Virus record (IMG/VR): IMGVR_UViG_3300047356_000336
Location: 1-38,632 of that record
Length of the DNA: 38,632 nucleotides
Strand: one strand, 5' to 3'
Source: a virus
The notes beneath the pieces were generated by a model. The model saw only the letters and a list, made by a program, of their open reading frames with translations. It was not told where the DNA came from and ran no database searches. The position numbers were made by a program, and so were the translations under genes. The number at the start of each line of letters is the position of its first letter. The stretch's first letter is position 1. Positions 8,114-15,956 of the stretch are shown in pieces.

Positions 8114-8803
8114 ATGAACAAAAGTGAAGAAATTAAAACAAGGCTAGAAGAAGCTGGTATTAGATCGTGGGCTGGTGACAATATCAGTGATGTTTTAGTA
8201 GACGGTGACAAAGAAGCACTAATTGAAGAAGCAACTGTAGCCTTTGAAAGTGTGCTAGACTCACTTGTGATTGATAGGCATAATGATCCTAACAGTATGG
8301 GAACTGGCAAACGTCTAGCAAAAATGTATATTAATGAATTAATGGCAGGACGTTATGATCCTATGCCGGCCGCAACTGCATTTCCAAATGATGGTGAAGA
8401 CCGTTATGCAGGTATGTTAGTTGTTAGAAGCGAACTTACAAGTATGTGTTCACATCATCATCAAATTGTAAAAGGTGTTGCGTACATTGGTATTATTGCC
8501 GCTGACAAATTAATTGGACTATCTAAGTATACACGTATTGCACAATGGTGTGCTGAACGTGGTACACTACAAGAAGAACTTGCAAACGACATTACTCGTG
8601 AAATACAAAAAGCAACAGGTGCAGAACACTTAGGTGTTTATGTACAAGCAACACATGGTTGTGTTGAGAACAGGGGTATTAAGGCACACAGTAGTCTTAC
8701 ACAAACAACTGTACTTAAAGGTGCGTTTAAAGATGACGCAGGTACTAAGAAAGAGTTTATGGATAACATTAAACTACAACAGGAGTTTGCTTGTGGAAAG
8801 TAA
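8114..8803 (+). CDS. folE: GTP cyclohydrolase I
   Basis: 229 residues, ATG start after GGAGAAG. The family signatures are intact: CSHHH with zinc ligands Cys112 and His115, IGLSKYTRIA near 134-143, and HGCVENRGIKAHSS with the third zinc ligand Cys183. The enzyme turns GTP into 7,8-dihydroneopterin triphosphate, the first step to both folate and 7-deazaguanine. With QueE directly downstream (11-base overlap) and QueD-like and DpdA proteins encoded nearby, the deazaguanine route is the likely use. It has its own consensus promoter. Confidence 0.95.
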   Translation: MNKSEEIKTRLEEAGIRSWAGDNISDVLVDGDKEALIEEATVAFESVLDSLVIDRHNDPNSMGTGKRLAKMYINELMAGRYDPMPAATAFPNDGEDRYAGMLVVRSELTSMCSHHHQIVKGVAYIGIIAADKLIGLSKYTRIAQWCAERGTLQEELANDITREIQKATGAEHLGVYVQATHGCVENRGIKAHSSLTQTTVLKGAFKDDAGTKKEFMDNIKLQQEFACGK

Positions 8804-9701
8804 AGAAAAACAATTAAGATACTCAGAAGCATTTTATAGTGTACAAGGTGAAGGTAAATTTGTAGGAGTGCCTAGTGTGTTCTTACGTACCTTTGGTTGT
8901 AACTTTCGTTGTATGAACTTTGGTACAGACGAAAAACGTGATCGTTGGGAGCAACACAAAGCAGGTAAGAAACATAACGCAGAAGTAATGGAACTTATCA
9001 ATCAAGGTGTACACGAAACTACAAAAGAATTTAACGACTTGCCTATTATACACACAGGCTGTGATACATATGCAAGTATCTATCCTGAGTTTAAACACTT
9101 TAACAAACTAGCAGGTGTTGATGCTGTTGTTGAACATTTACTATCACTTACTCCTAACGGTAAGTGGGTACAAGATAATGGTCAAGACGTACATTTGATC
9201 ATGACAGGTGGAGAGCCTTTATTGGCGTGGCAAAAGCTCTACATCGATTTATTTGAACATCCACGTATGCAGGATTTAAGGAATGTTACATTTGAAACAA
9301 ATACTACACAACACTTACACAACGATTTCTTCAACTATCTCAACGATCAAGACAGAATCCAAGTTACTTGGTCTTGTTCCCCAAAACTTAGTGTTAGCGG
9401 AGAACCTTGGGATACTGCTATTAAGCCTGATGTGGCTGAGCAGTATAACACTGTTACTGATAGCGACATCTATCTTAAGTTTGTTGTCGCTACTCAAGAT
9501 GATTTTGATGAAGTTAAAAGAGCTGTCAGTGCTTATCAAGGTGCCGGGGTACAATGTCCAGTATATCTTATGCCGTTGGGTGGACGCAGTGAAGAATATG
9601 CCCTCAACGTTAAAGACGTGGCTGAAGCGTGTATGGCAGAAGGATGGAGATTTACCCCAAGACTACACATTTCACTCTTCGGAAATGCGTGGGGCACTTG
9701 A
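8793..9701 (+). CDS. queE: 7-carboxy-7-deazaguanine synthase, radical SAM, with split cysteine motif
   Basis: 302 residues from GTG 8793, preceded by AGGAG at 8781-8785; a longer in-frame extension into folE has no ribosome-binding site. QueE hallmarks are SVQGEGKFVGVPSVFLRTFGC near 16-36, TGGEPL near 138-143, and LPLGG-like SAM contacts. It converts 6-carboxytetrahydropterin to 7-carboxy-7-deazaguanine. The iron-sulphur motif is odd: Cys36 and Cys40 are in normal CX3C spacing, but the third Cys, in the GCDT context usual for QueE, is at residue 90, after a 49-residue interval. See findings. Confidence 0.9.
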   Translation: MESKEKQLRYSEAFYSVQGEGKFVGVPSVFLRTFGCNFRCMNFGTDEKRDRWEQHKAGKKHNAEVMELINQGVHETTKEFNDLPIIHTGCDTYASIYPEFKHFNKLAGVDAVVEHLLSLTPNGKWVQDNGQDVHLIMTGGEPLLAWQKLYIDLFEHPRMQDLRNVTFETNTTQHLHNDFFNYLNDQDRIQVTWSCSPKLSVSGEPWDTAIKPDVAEQYNTVTDSDIYLKFVVATQDDFDEVKRAVSAYQGAGVQCPVYLMPLGGRSEEYALNVKDVAEACMAEGWRFTPRLHISLFGNAWGT

Positions 9702-9783
9702 TGCACGATACAAAAATAAGCAACATGAAAAAGCTATGAAAGCACCTATTAACGAAGATAAAATAAGAAAGGCAGGATGGTAA
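9685..9783 (+). CDS. Possible 32-residue basic protein
   Basis: ATG 9685 overlaps the queE end by 17 bases and stops 3 bases before the next gene. The peptide is basic and ends in INEDKIRKAGW. It fills the only gap between queE and the next gene, which supports it, but there is no strong ribosome-binding site. Confidence 0.4.
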   Translation: MRGALDARYKNKQHEKAMKAPINEDKIRKAGW

Positions 9784-9786
9784 TAT

Positions 9787-10170
9787 ATGTTAGATAAAGT
9801 AAAAAAAGCGTTGGGTATGAAATCTGAACAAGTAAAAAAACTTACAGCAGAAGAACAACGTAGAGCTATTCTTGAAAAAGAAAAAGCACAAGCAACTAAA
9901 GATAAGAAGCCTTGGGTAGCAGTACTAGATACACAAGTGAATCCAGAGAACATTAAGAACGGTTTCTTTGAGCTCGATTGGAACAATGAGTTTATTGAAC
10001 AACTTATTGATGCAGGATACTCAGGCGAACAACCAGAGCATATTGTTGATCAATGGTTTAGAACTATTGCTACACAGATGTTAGAAGAAGACGGTCAACA
10101 AACTGATCGAGGTATGGGATATATTGAAACTAGTAAAGCAGACGATAATGGTAAAGCTGAAGTTAAATAA
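9787..10170 (+). CDS. Conserved phage hypothetical protein
   Basis: 127 residues, AGGATGG upstream as ribosome-binding site. Residues 1-40 are a Lys/Glu-rich helix. The rest contains PWVAVLDTQVNPENIKNGFFELDWNNEFI (written here in part only as key words: PWVAVLDT, NGFFELDWN) and an acidic tail. I recall related proteins in marine T4-like phages, without a known role. It is the last gene before a new promoter. Confidence 0.65.
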   Translation: MLDKVKKALGMKSEQVKKLTAEEQRRAILEKEKAQATKDKKPWVAVLDTQVNPENIKNGFFELDWNNEFIEQLIDAGYSGEQPEHIVDQWFRTIATQMLEEDGQQTDRGMGYIETSKADDNGKAEVK

Positions 10171-10173
10171 TGC

Positions 10174-10202
10174 TTGACATAAGCCAGATCTGGTGCTATA
10201 AT
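10174..10202 (+). promoter_or_regulatory. Consensus sigma-70 promoter for the exonuclease gene
   Basis: TTGACA at 10174-10179, 17-base spacer, TATAAT at 10197-10202. It begins 4 bases after the previous stop and should start transcripts near 10209, about 23 bases before the exonuclease ATG. Confidence 0.85.
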
Positions 10203-10231
10203 ACTACTATAAATTACAAAAAGGCAAACTA

Positions 10232-11215
10232 ATGACATATATTCTAGTAGACACAGCTAACACATTCTTTCGTGCAAGACATGTAATACGTGGTGATCTT
10301 GACACAAAGATAGGCATGGCTTTTCATATTACACTAAGCAGTATTAAAAAAGCATGGGCTGACTTTGATGGCAGTCATGTTGTGTTCTGTTTAGAAGGAC
10401 GCAGTTGGCGTAAAGACTTTTACGAACCTTACAAGAGAAATAGAAAGGTTGCACGTGATGCACTTACTGAATCGCAAGCTGAAGAAGATAAAGTGTTTTG
10501 GGAGATGTTCGATGAGTTTAAAGACTTTGTAACTACAAAGACTAATTGTACTGTGATGCAACACCCTGAGCTAGAAGCAGATGATCTTATTGCAGGTTGG
10601 GTACAAGCACATCCTAATGATAAACATGTTATTATTAGTACTGACGGTGACTTTGCACAACTTATTGGTCCGAACGTAACACAGTACAATGGTGTTAGTA
10701 ATACAATTATTTCACATGAAGGTTACTTTGACGATAAGAAAAGGCAACCTGTTATTGACAAGAAAACTAAAGAGCCGAAGCCTGCTCCTAATCCAGAATT
10801 TATGTTGTTTGAAAAGTGTATGCGTGGTGACACAAGTGATAATGTGTTTAGTGCATACCCTGGTGTACGTACAAAAGGTACTAAGAACAAAGTTGGTCTT
10901 ATTGAAGCATTTGAAGATAAAGACAATAAAGGCTTTAACTGGAACAACATGATGCTACAACGCTGGACTGATCACGAAGGTGTAGAACATCGTGTACTTG
11001 ATGACTATCAACGTAACGTTGTCCTTTGTGACTTAACTGCACAACCCGGCAACATTAGAAGTATTATTAACGATGTAATTGAAGACAACATGGTTGCAAA
11101 AGAAGTTACACAAGTAGGTATGCGTTTAATGAAATTTTGTGCTAAACACGATATGCAACGGATTGCAGACAATGTTCAGTTATATGCTGATCCACTCAAT
11201 GCGAGGTATTCATAA
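10232..11215 (+). CDS. 5'-3' exonuclease / flap nuclease (T4 RNase H-like)
   Basis: 327 residues with the FEN/PIN nuclease acidic residues in order: Asp7 (ILVDTANTF), the ELEADD cluster (residues 113-118), STDGDF (Asp138, Asp140), and RGDTSDN (Asp200, Asp203) leading into the helix-hairpin-helix-like AYPGV. Such enzymes remove RNA primers and flaps at the phage replication fork. The length matches the T4 RNase H class. It has its own early-type promoter. Confidence 0.9.
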   Translation: MTYILVDTANTFFRARHVIRGDLDTKIGMAFHITLSSIKKAWADFDGSHVVFCLEGRSWRKDFYEPYKRNRKVARDALTESQAEEDKVFWEMFDEFKDFVTTKTNCTVMQHPELEADDLIAGWVQAHPNDKHVIISTDGDFAQLIGPNVTQYNGVSNTIISHEGYFDDKKRQPVIDKKTKEPKPAPNPEFMLFEKCMRGDTSDNVFSAYPGVRTKGTKNKVGLIEAFEDKDNKGFNWNNMMLQRWTDHEGVEHRVLDDYQRNVVLCDLTAQPGNIRSIINDVIEDNMVAKEVTQVGMRLMKFCAKHDMQRIADNVQLYADPLNARYS

Positions 11216-11228
11216 CATGGAGGCAAGA

Positions 11229-11708
11229 ATGACAATTAAGGCAAAGCCAATCCTAAAGAACAAATTTTGGATTGTAGAAAAAGATGGTGAACGTATTGGT
11301 ACACTATCAAAACAAGAAGACAAAAGATACATGTATAGTTGTTCATCTGGAACAGATTACTTTACTGATATTAAATCATTTAATAGTTTTATTGGTGGTA
11401 TTAGTTATGATAAAGCAACTATATCAGATGGTAGTTCTGCTACTAAAGAAATACACGGTTTTTCGACGTCTAGTACACCTTACAATGTAATGTACAATGT
11501 ACAAAAGAAATTACCTCTCTTTACTAAAAGTAAAAAGTCTAAGAGTTTGTATGCGGCAGGATATTACATTATTCACTTTGACAAGGGTTGGGTACGAAGT
11601 TTTTGTCCTAAACTAGTCACACTTGAAAAGTATGATTACAAAGGTCCTTTTAAAACTGAATTTACAATGAGACAGGAACTTTCAGATGCAAACAAACGAA
11701 CCAATTAA
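11229..11708 (+). CDS. Conserved phage hypothetical protein
   Basis: 159 residues from ATG 11229, chosen because GGAGG at 11219-11223 precedes it; ATG 11217 is a weaker alternative. The N-terminal FWIVEKDGERIGTL and the C-terminal AGYYIIHFDKGWVRSFCPK are well structured and basic. No enzyme motif is visible. I recall relatives in marine T4-like phages; the role is unknown. Confidence 0.7.
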   Translation: MTIKAKPILKNKFWIVEKDGERIGTLSKQEDKRYMYSCSSGTDYFTDIKSFNSFIGGISYDKATISDGSSATKEIHGFSTSSTPYNVMYNVQKKLPLFTKSKKSKSLYAAGYYIIHFDKGWVRSFCPKLVTLEKYDYKGPFKTEFTMRQELSDANKRTN

Positions 11709-11934
11709 TACTATACCAATTCAACAGTTTATACAAGTTGTAAAGACTGCTGAAACTACTAACCAAAAAGAAATCAGAATTCCACTAGCACAAGCTAAAG
11801 CACTTGTATACGCCTTAGGAACTGTAATGGCAAATCATCAAGGAAGACTAGAAAAACTTATCGTTGATAATAAATCTAGTGCAGATGATGAAACTGTAAC
11901 AGTTACTATGGACGGCGGTGGAGACTGGAAATGA
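11686..11934 (+). CDS. Small hypothetical protein
   Basis: 82 residues, overlapping the previous gene by 23 bases. It has a helical middle (IPLAQAKALVYALGTVMA) and an acidic C-terminus. Tight packing and an overlapping downstream start (ATGA) support it as real. No function recognised. Confidence 0.6.
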   Translation: MQTNEPINTIPIQQFIQVVKTAETTNQKEIRIPLAQAKALVYALGTVMANHQGRLEKLIVDNKSSADDETVTVTMDGGGDWK

Positions 11935-12173
11935 AGTGGTTTATATTAGTATTATTTTTAAATCAAAACGACCCTTATCTATTTACAAAACCTACATTTG
12001 AATCAGAAGATTTATGTACAGGTACTATAACAGATCCTCAATTTTATCCAACTCTAGTTGAAAAGTTAATACAAGAGTATGACGGTAATCCAAACAAGAT
12101 ACAACACGTATTTTGTATTAATCAAGATGATGTTAAGATTCTAATAGACTATATGAACACTCAACAAGTTTAA
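11931..12173 (+). CDS. Small protein with hydrophobic N-terminus
   Basis: 80 residues; the start overlaps the previous stop. The first 9 residues (MKWFILVLF) are hydrophobic but short for a signal peptide, and the two later Cys could matter if exported. No known family was recognised. Confidence 0.55.
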   Translation: MKWFILVLFLNQNDPYLFTKPTFESEDLCTGTITDPQFYPTLVEKLIQEYDGNPNKIQHVFCINQDDVKILIDYMNTQQV

Positions 12174-12200
12174 TATAGTAGCACTTTTCTAATAAAAAAA

Positions 12201-12208
12201 GATAAATA
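12201..12208 (+). promoter_or_regulatory. T4-like late promoter motif (GATAAATA)
   Basis: Seven of eight bases match the T4 late consensus TATAAATA. By T4 spacing, transcription would start near 12214. That lies inside the left arm of the hairpin at 12207-12240. The motif begins 37 bases before the next start codon, like the perfect motif at 17262, which begins 35 bases before its gene. Confidence 0.6.
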
Positions 12209-12240
12209 TATGCGTAGTTAATTAAAAGGATACGCATATG
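12207..12240 (+). promoter_or_regulatory. Hairpin covering the start codon of the 12238 gene
   Basis: Bases 12208-12216 (ATATGCGTA) pair perfectly with 12231-12239 (TACGCATAT), and a G-U pair adds the last base of the ATG. The 14-base loop holds the AAGGA ribosome-binding site at its 3' end. Longer transcripts from upstream would hide the start codon; a transcript beginning near 12214 would not. Confidence 0.6.
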
Positions 12241-12528
12241 AGTAGACCAAAACCAACGATTATTTTAGAGAATGTTGACAAAGCATCTTACAAATGCGAG
12301 CAAGTTTTACAAGCCGAAGCTATTTGGGCTGTATTTTTTAAAGGTGCTCCATTCAATCTAAAGACGTCAAACGCAATTACAAACTATCCTGGACCTAAAT
12401 ACAAAAAAGTATCTTTTTCAAATCCAGGACATGCACATAATCTAGCAAAAAAATTAAACGACCTTTTCAGAAGCGAAGACTTTGCAGTATATAAACTTAC
12501 CTCAGGTGAACTGGTTACAGATGAATGA
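12238..12528 (+). CDS. Conserved phage hypothetical protein under hairpin control
   Basis: 96 residues. Basic, with segments AIWAVFFKGAPFNLKT and GPKYKKVSFSNPGHA that look like a small mixed fold. I recall relatives in marine T4-like phages. Function unknown. The start codon is in a hairpin that overlaps a late-promoter motif, suggesting late expression. The stop overlaps the next start (ATGA). Confidence 0.65.
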   Translation: MSRPKPTIILENVDKASYKCEQVLQAEAIWAVFFKGAPFNLKTSNAITNYPGPKYKKVSFSNPGHAHNLAKKLNDLFRSEDFAVYKLTSGELVTDE

Positions 12529-12905
12529 ACTGGAAAGAAACATATACTAAAGTCTTTCTGAAACAATCAGACACAGCTATCAGTGATGCTAATGTTAAAC
12601 AGTATATGTCAGACTGGTGGCAGAACACCAGAGGCAAATCAACAGGCGGACTAAGACTTACTGAAGCTGGCTTTGATTTTTTAGGTACAAATTTAGATAT
12701 TCAGATGTACGAGATTCCTTTTCCTAGGGATTTTAAATTTACAACACAAACTTATATATTTTTAGACCAATTTATTACATGTCCTTACTATCTAACATCA
12801 TATAGTATATGGGTTACAGACGAAAAAAAGAGCATGGAATTACACCTTTTTAGTGGGGACTTACGCAAGTACGGACTTACAAAGGCTATGAAACGGCACG
12901 AATAA
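12525..12905 (+). CDS. Conserved phage hypothetical protein
   Basis: 126 residues, 4-base overlap with the previous gene. Contains WWQNTRGKSTGGLRLTEAG and a C-terminal LHLFSGDLRKYGLTKAMKR, which I recall from marine T4-like phages. No motif gives a function. It is the last gene before a 263-base gap. Confidence 0.65.
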   Translation: MNWKETYTKVFLKQSDTAISDANVKQYMSDWWQNTRGKSTGGLRLTEAGFDFLGTNLDIQMYEIPFPRDFKFTTQTYIFLDQFITCPYYLTSYSIWVTDEKKSMELHLFSGDLRKYGLTKAMKRHE

Positions 12906-13083
12906 ACCGTCATTAAATGCTCTTATAACGGTCTTATAGTCTAATACATACAAACACCCCAGAAAAACGTTAAATGCAGTTTAAGAGCCGTTTAGACGTG
13001 AAAATCGTACATTTTAGGCGTCTGTCGCATAGGTTCTATTAAATGGTACAAAAAAATAATTTATAAAAAATGTCCAAAAGTGG
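12906..13083 (+). other. Non-coding stretch upstream of the moxR promoter
   Basis: No convincing gene on either strand. TTAAATGC occurs at 12913-12920 and again at 12970-12977. Short inverted pieces (GCTCTTA near 12919, TAAGAGC near 12983; AGACG near 12994, CGTCT near 13019) could form weak stems. No poly-T tract follows them, so a terminator is not supported. Confidence 0.4.
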
Positions 13084-13112
13084 TTGACTTTCGAAGTTAA
13101 TGATCGTATAAT
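13084..13112 (+). promoter_or_regulatory. Sigma-70 promoter for the MoxR gene
   Basis: TTGACT at 13084-13089, 17-base spacer, TATAAT at 13107-13112. Transcription would start near 13119. Confidence 0.8.
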
Positions 13113-13168
13113 ATATACATACTTAGAAATAAAGTATGGCACTGATAACAACAAACGAGGAATATAAT

Positions 13169-14257
13169 ATGGAAAATACTGCACTACGTACTGTTTCACC
13201 TAATGGCGCAAAAAAAAGCATTATACGAGCTTTTAAAAAGAAACGTCCTGTGTTTATGTGGGGACCTCCAGGTATTGGTAAGTCTGATATCGTTGGACAG
13301 ATCACTAAACAACTTAAAAAATCACATTTAATTGACATACGTTTGTCACTTTGGGAACCTACAGATATTAAAGGTATTCCATACTATTCGGCAAATGATA
13401 ATGTAATGGCTTGGGCACCACCGCAAGAACTTCCTACGGAAGAGTTTGCTAAACAATTCGATTACATCGTTTTGTTCTTAGACGAAATGAATTCTGCGGC
13501 ACCGGCTGTACAAGCGGCCGCTTACCAACTTATTCTTAACAGACGTATTGGACAATACAAATTACCAGACAATGTTTTGATTGTTGCGGCTGGTAATAGA
13601 GATGCTGACAAAGGTGTTACTTATAGAATGCCTGCTCCGTTAGCAAATAGATTTGTTCACTTAGAACTAGCAGTTGATTTTGATGACTGGTTCCAGTGGG
13701 CAGTAGACAACGACATACACCAAGATGTTGTTGGTTACTTAACTTTTAGCAAGAAGGACTTGTATGACTTTGATCCAAAGAGCCCAAGTCGTTCGTTTGC
13801 TACACCTCGTTCTTGGTCATTTGTTTCCGAGCTTATCGAAGACGATGATGATGAGAACACCACTACCGATTTGGTAAGTGGTTCTGTCGGCGAAGGACTT
13901 GCCGTTAAGTTTATGGCGCATCGTAAGGTTGCTTCAAAACTTCCTGACCCTACTGACATACTTGAAGGTAAGGTTAAGGATTGTGAAACTAAAGAAATCA
14001 GTGCCATGTATTCCTTGACTGTTTCACTTTGCTATGAACTTAAAGACGCATGCGATAAAAACGATAAGAAGTTTGACAACAAAGTAAATAACTTCTTAAG
14101 GTTTGCAATGGATAACTTTGATACTGAATTAGTTGTTATGGGTATCAAACTAGCTCTAACACAATACTCACTTCCAATCGACCCAGATGAAGTAGAGTGT
14201 TTTGATGAGTTCCATGAGCGTTTTGGTAAGTATATCCAAGCCGCACAGAGTGCCTAA
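13169..14257 (+). CDS. MoxR-family AAA+ ATPase
   Basis: 362 residues from ATG 13169, chosen for the GAGG ribosome-binding site at 13157-13160; ATG 13136 would add 11 residues without a good site. Walker A is GPPGIGKS (32-39), Walker B is LFLDEMN (102-108), and the sensor region AAGNRDADKG follows. MoxR ATPases usually work as chaperones with VWA-domain partners to insert metals or remodel complexes. The VWA protein is encoded next (14392-15678), after a terminator and a second promoter. The target in a phage infection is unknown. Confidence 0.9.
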   Translation: MENTALRTVSPNGAKKSIIRAFKKKRPVFMWGPPGIGKSDIVGQITKQLKKSHLIDIRLSLWEPTDIKGIPYYSANDNVMAWAPPQELPTEEFAKQFDYIVLFLDEMNSAAPAVQAAAYQLILNRRIGQYKLPDNVLIVAAGNRDADKGVTYRMPAPLANRFVHLELAVDFDDWFQWAVDNDIHQDVVGYLTFSKKDLYDFDPKSPSRSFATPRSWSFVSELIEDDDDENTTTDLVSGSVGEGLAVKFMAHRKVASKLPDPTDILEGKVKDCETKEISAMYSLTVSLCYELKDACDKNDKKFDNKVNNFLRFAMDNFDTELVVMGIKLALTQYSLPIDPDEVECFDEFHERFGKYIQAAQSA

Positions 14258-14268
14258 TAGGCACGGTG

Positions 14269-14315
14269 ATATTGGGCAAGGCAACGGCTTATGCTGGTAA
14301 GACCTTGCCCAATAT
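14269..14315 (+). terminator. Strong hairpin terminator after the MoxR gene
   Basis: A perfect 13-base stem, ATATTGGGCAAGG (14269-14281) with CCTTGCCCAATAT (14303-14315), closes a 21-base loop and is followed by a short T run. It starts 11 bases after the ATPase stop and precedes the next promoter. Confidence 0.75.
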
Positions 14316-14328
14316 TTTACCAAAACTG

Positions 14329-14357
14329 TTGACAAATGGTATTAAATACTGTATACT
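14329..14357 (+). promoter_or_regulatory. Sigma-70 promoter for the VWA gene
   Basis: TTGACA at 14329-14334, 17-base spacer, TATACT at 14352-14357. It lies directly after the terminator, so the VWA gene can be transcribed independently of the MoxR gene. Confidence 0.8.
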
Positions 14358-14391
14358 GTAAGTATAAAATGGCACACAAGGAGTACACAAT

Positions 14392-15678
14392 ATGGGCATA
14401 GATACAAAAGGTTTTCAACCTAATCCAGACATTACTGAGCAAGAACTTGCAGAAATGCGAATAGACGTAGCTGATAGAATTATTGTTGCTCGTGTTGGTT
14501 TACTACTTAGACACCCATTCTTTGGCAATATGGCTACTAGGCTTATTGTTAAAAACTGTGATGATTGGTGTCCTACTGCCGCTACAGACGGCAAACATTT
14601 ATATTATAACACACAATTCTTTAATGCTATGAGCAATAAGGAAATAGAATTTGTAATCGCACACGAGATTTTACATTGTGTTTTCGATCATATTACACGT
14701 AGAGAAGATCGTATTCCAGTACTACACAATATCGCATGTGATTACATCGTAAACAATACATTAGTACGTGACCGTATTGGTGAAATGGTTAAGATTGTAC
14801 AATGCTATCAAGACTTTAAATATGATGGTTGGATGAGTGAAGCAGTGTATGATGACTTGTTTAAACAAGCAGAAGAAAAAGGTCAAGAATATTTAGAAGC
14901 ACTTGGTGATTTACTTGATGAACACGTTGACTGGGAAAAAGAATCAGAAGGTAGTAACGAAAGCAAAGGCGGTGGCAAAGAAGGCAAAGGCGAAGGTCGT
15001 CCTACATACACCAAAGAAGAACTTAAAAAGATACGTGACGAAGTAAAAGAAAACATGTTAAGTTCTGCACAAGCCGCAGGTGCTGGTAACACTCCTGCAG
15101 AAGTACAACGTATTATTAAAGAACTTACAGAACCTAAAATGAACTGGCGTGAACTACTACGTCAGCAAATACAATCTACAATTAGAAACGATTATACGTT
15201 TAGTCGTCCTTCACGTAAAGGCTGGCATACTGGTGCAATACTTCCAGGTATGAACTTTATGGATACAATTGATGTTGCTATTGGACTTGACATGAGTGGT
15301 TCAATTGGTGATCATCAGGCTAAAGATTTCTTAGGTGAGATTAAAGGCATTATGGAAGAATATAAAGATTATAATATTAAGTTATGGACATTTGATACAG
15401 CCGTATATAATGAACAAGACTTTAGTGCAGATGGCGGTGAGGACTTGCTTAGTTACGATATACAAGGCGGTGGCGGTACTGACTTTATGACTAATTGGGA
15501 ATATATGAAAGAACATAATATAACACCTAAGAAGTTTATTATGTTTACAGATGGATACCCATTTGGTAGTTGGGGAGATGAAGACTACTGCGAAACAGTA
15601 TTCATTATACATGGACATCATGATAAGAATACTAAAGCACCGTTTGGTGTAACTGCTCACTATGAGGAGGCACGTTGA
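14392..15678 (+). CDS. VWA / putative metallopeptidase-like partner of MoxR
   Basis: 428 residues, AAGGAG ribosome-binding site. The N-terminal half holds HEILHCVFDH (91-100), a zinc HExxH motif. A Gly/Lys/Glu-rich linker spans about 185-210. The C-terminal half is a VWA-like domain with the metal-adhesion signature DMSGS, then GGGGTDF and FTDGYP. This layout matches the DUF2201 type of putative metallopeptidase with VWA-like domain, often encoded next to MoxR ATPases. Whether it cleaves protein is unknown. Confidence 0.85.
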   Translation: MGIDTKGFQPNPDITEQELAEMRIDVADRIIVARVGLLLRHPFFGNMATRLIVKNCDDWCPTAATDGKHLYYNTQFFNAMSNKEIEFVIAHEILHCVFDHITRREDRIPVLHNIACDYIVNNTLVRDRIGEMVKIVQCYQDFKYDGWMSEAVYDDLFKQAEEKGQEYLEALGDLLDEHVDWEKESEGSNESKGGGKEGKGEGRPTYTKEELKKIRDEVKENMLSSAQAAGAGNTPAEVQRIIKELTEPKMNWRELLRQQIQSTIRNDYTFSRPSRKGWHTGAILPGMNFMDTIDVAIGLDMSGSIGDHQAKDFLGEIKGIMEEYKDYNIKLWTFDTAVYNEQDFSADGGEDLLSYDIQGGGGTDFMTNWEYMKEHNITPKKFIMFTDGYPFGSWGDEDYCETVFIIHGHHDKNTKAPFGVTAHYEEAR

Positions 15679-15956
15679 TCGTTAAAAATAGAGTTACTGC
15701 TCAAGATTTTTTTGAGATAAGAAGGCTATCTTATGAGTCTTCACATCTTACCACAATAGACTTACCACACACTTATAATATAGAAAATGCTATTTCTAAA
15801 TGGATTGATAGTAATCTAAAAAAGAGATACTTTCTAAAAAAAGTGATAGGATTAACTAAAGAAAATAAGATTGAAACGGTTCTTAGAGCAGGGTTTGAAG
15901 ACCCAAAAGAGCTTTCTTATTTCGTTTTAGCATGTCCACTTTTGAAGTACAAATAA
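15675..15956 (+). CDS. Small hypothetical protein
   Basis: 93 residues from TTG 15675, which overlaps the VWA stop and follows a strong AGGAGG at 15665-15670. It is basic and helical. No motif recognised. Coupled translation with the VWA gene is likely. Confidence 0.55.
   Translation: MIVKNRVTAQDFFEIRRLSYESSHLTTIDLPHTYNIENAISKWIDSNLKKRYFLKKVIGLTKENKIETVLRAGFEDPKELSYFVLACPLLKYK

Noticed and set aside
9283-9783. A 166-residue plus-strand open frame crossing most of queE
   Set aside because: Its first 130 codons are in another frame of queE and have an unnatural Leu/Ile-rich composition. Only the last 32 codons, from ATG 9685, could be real.
12906-13083. Terminator or repeat element in the gap
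   Set aside because: Only weak, interrupted stems and one 8-base direct repeat are seen, with no T run after a stem.
13014-13338. Minus-strand open frames opposite the MoxR promoter and start
   Set aside because: They are shadows or spurious; they cover a consensus promoter and the Walker A coding region, and have no family-like pattern.
14883-15092. Ser/Leu/Pro-rich minus-strand frame opposite the VWA linker
   Set aside because: The composition mirrors the Gly/Lys/Glu-rich linker on the plus strand; it is an antisense artefact.
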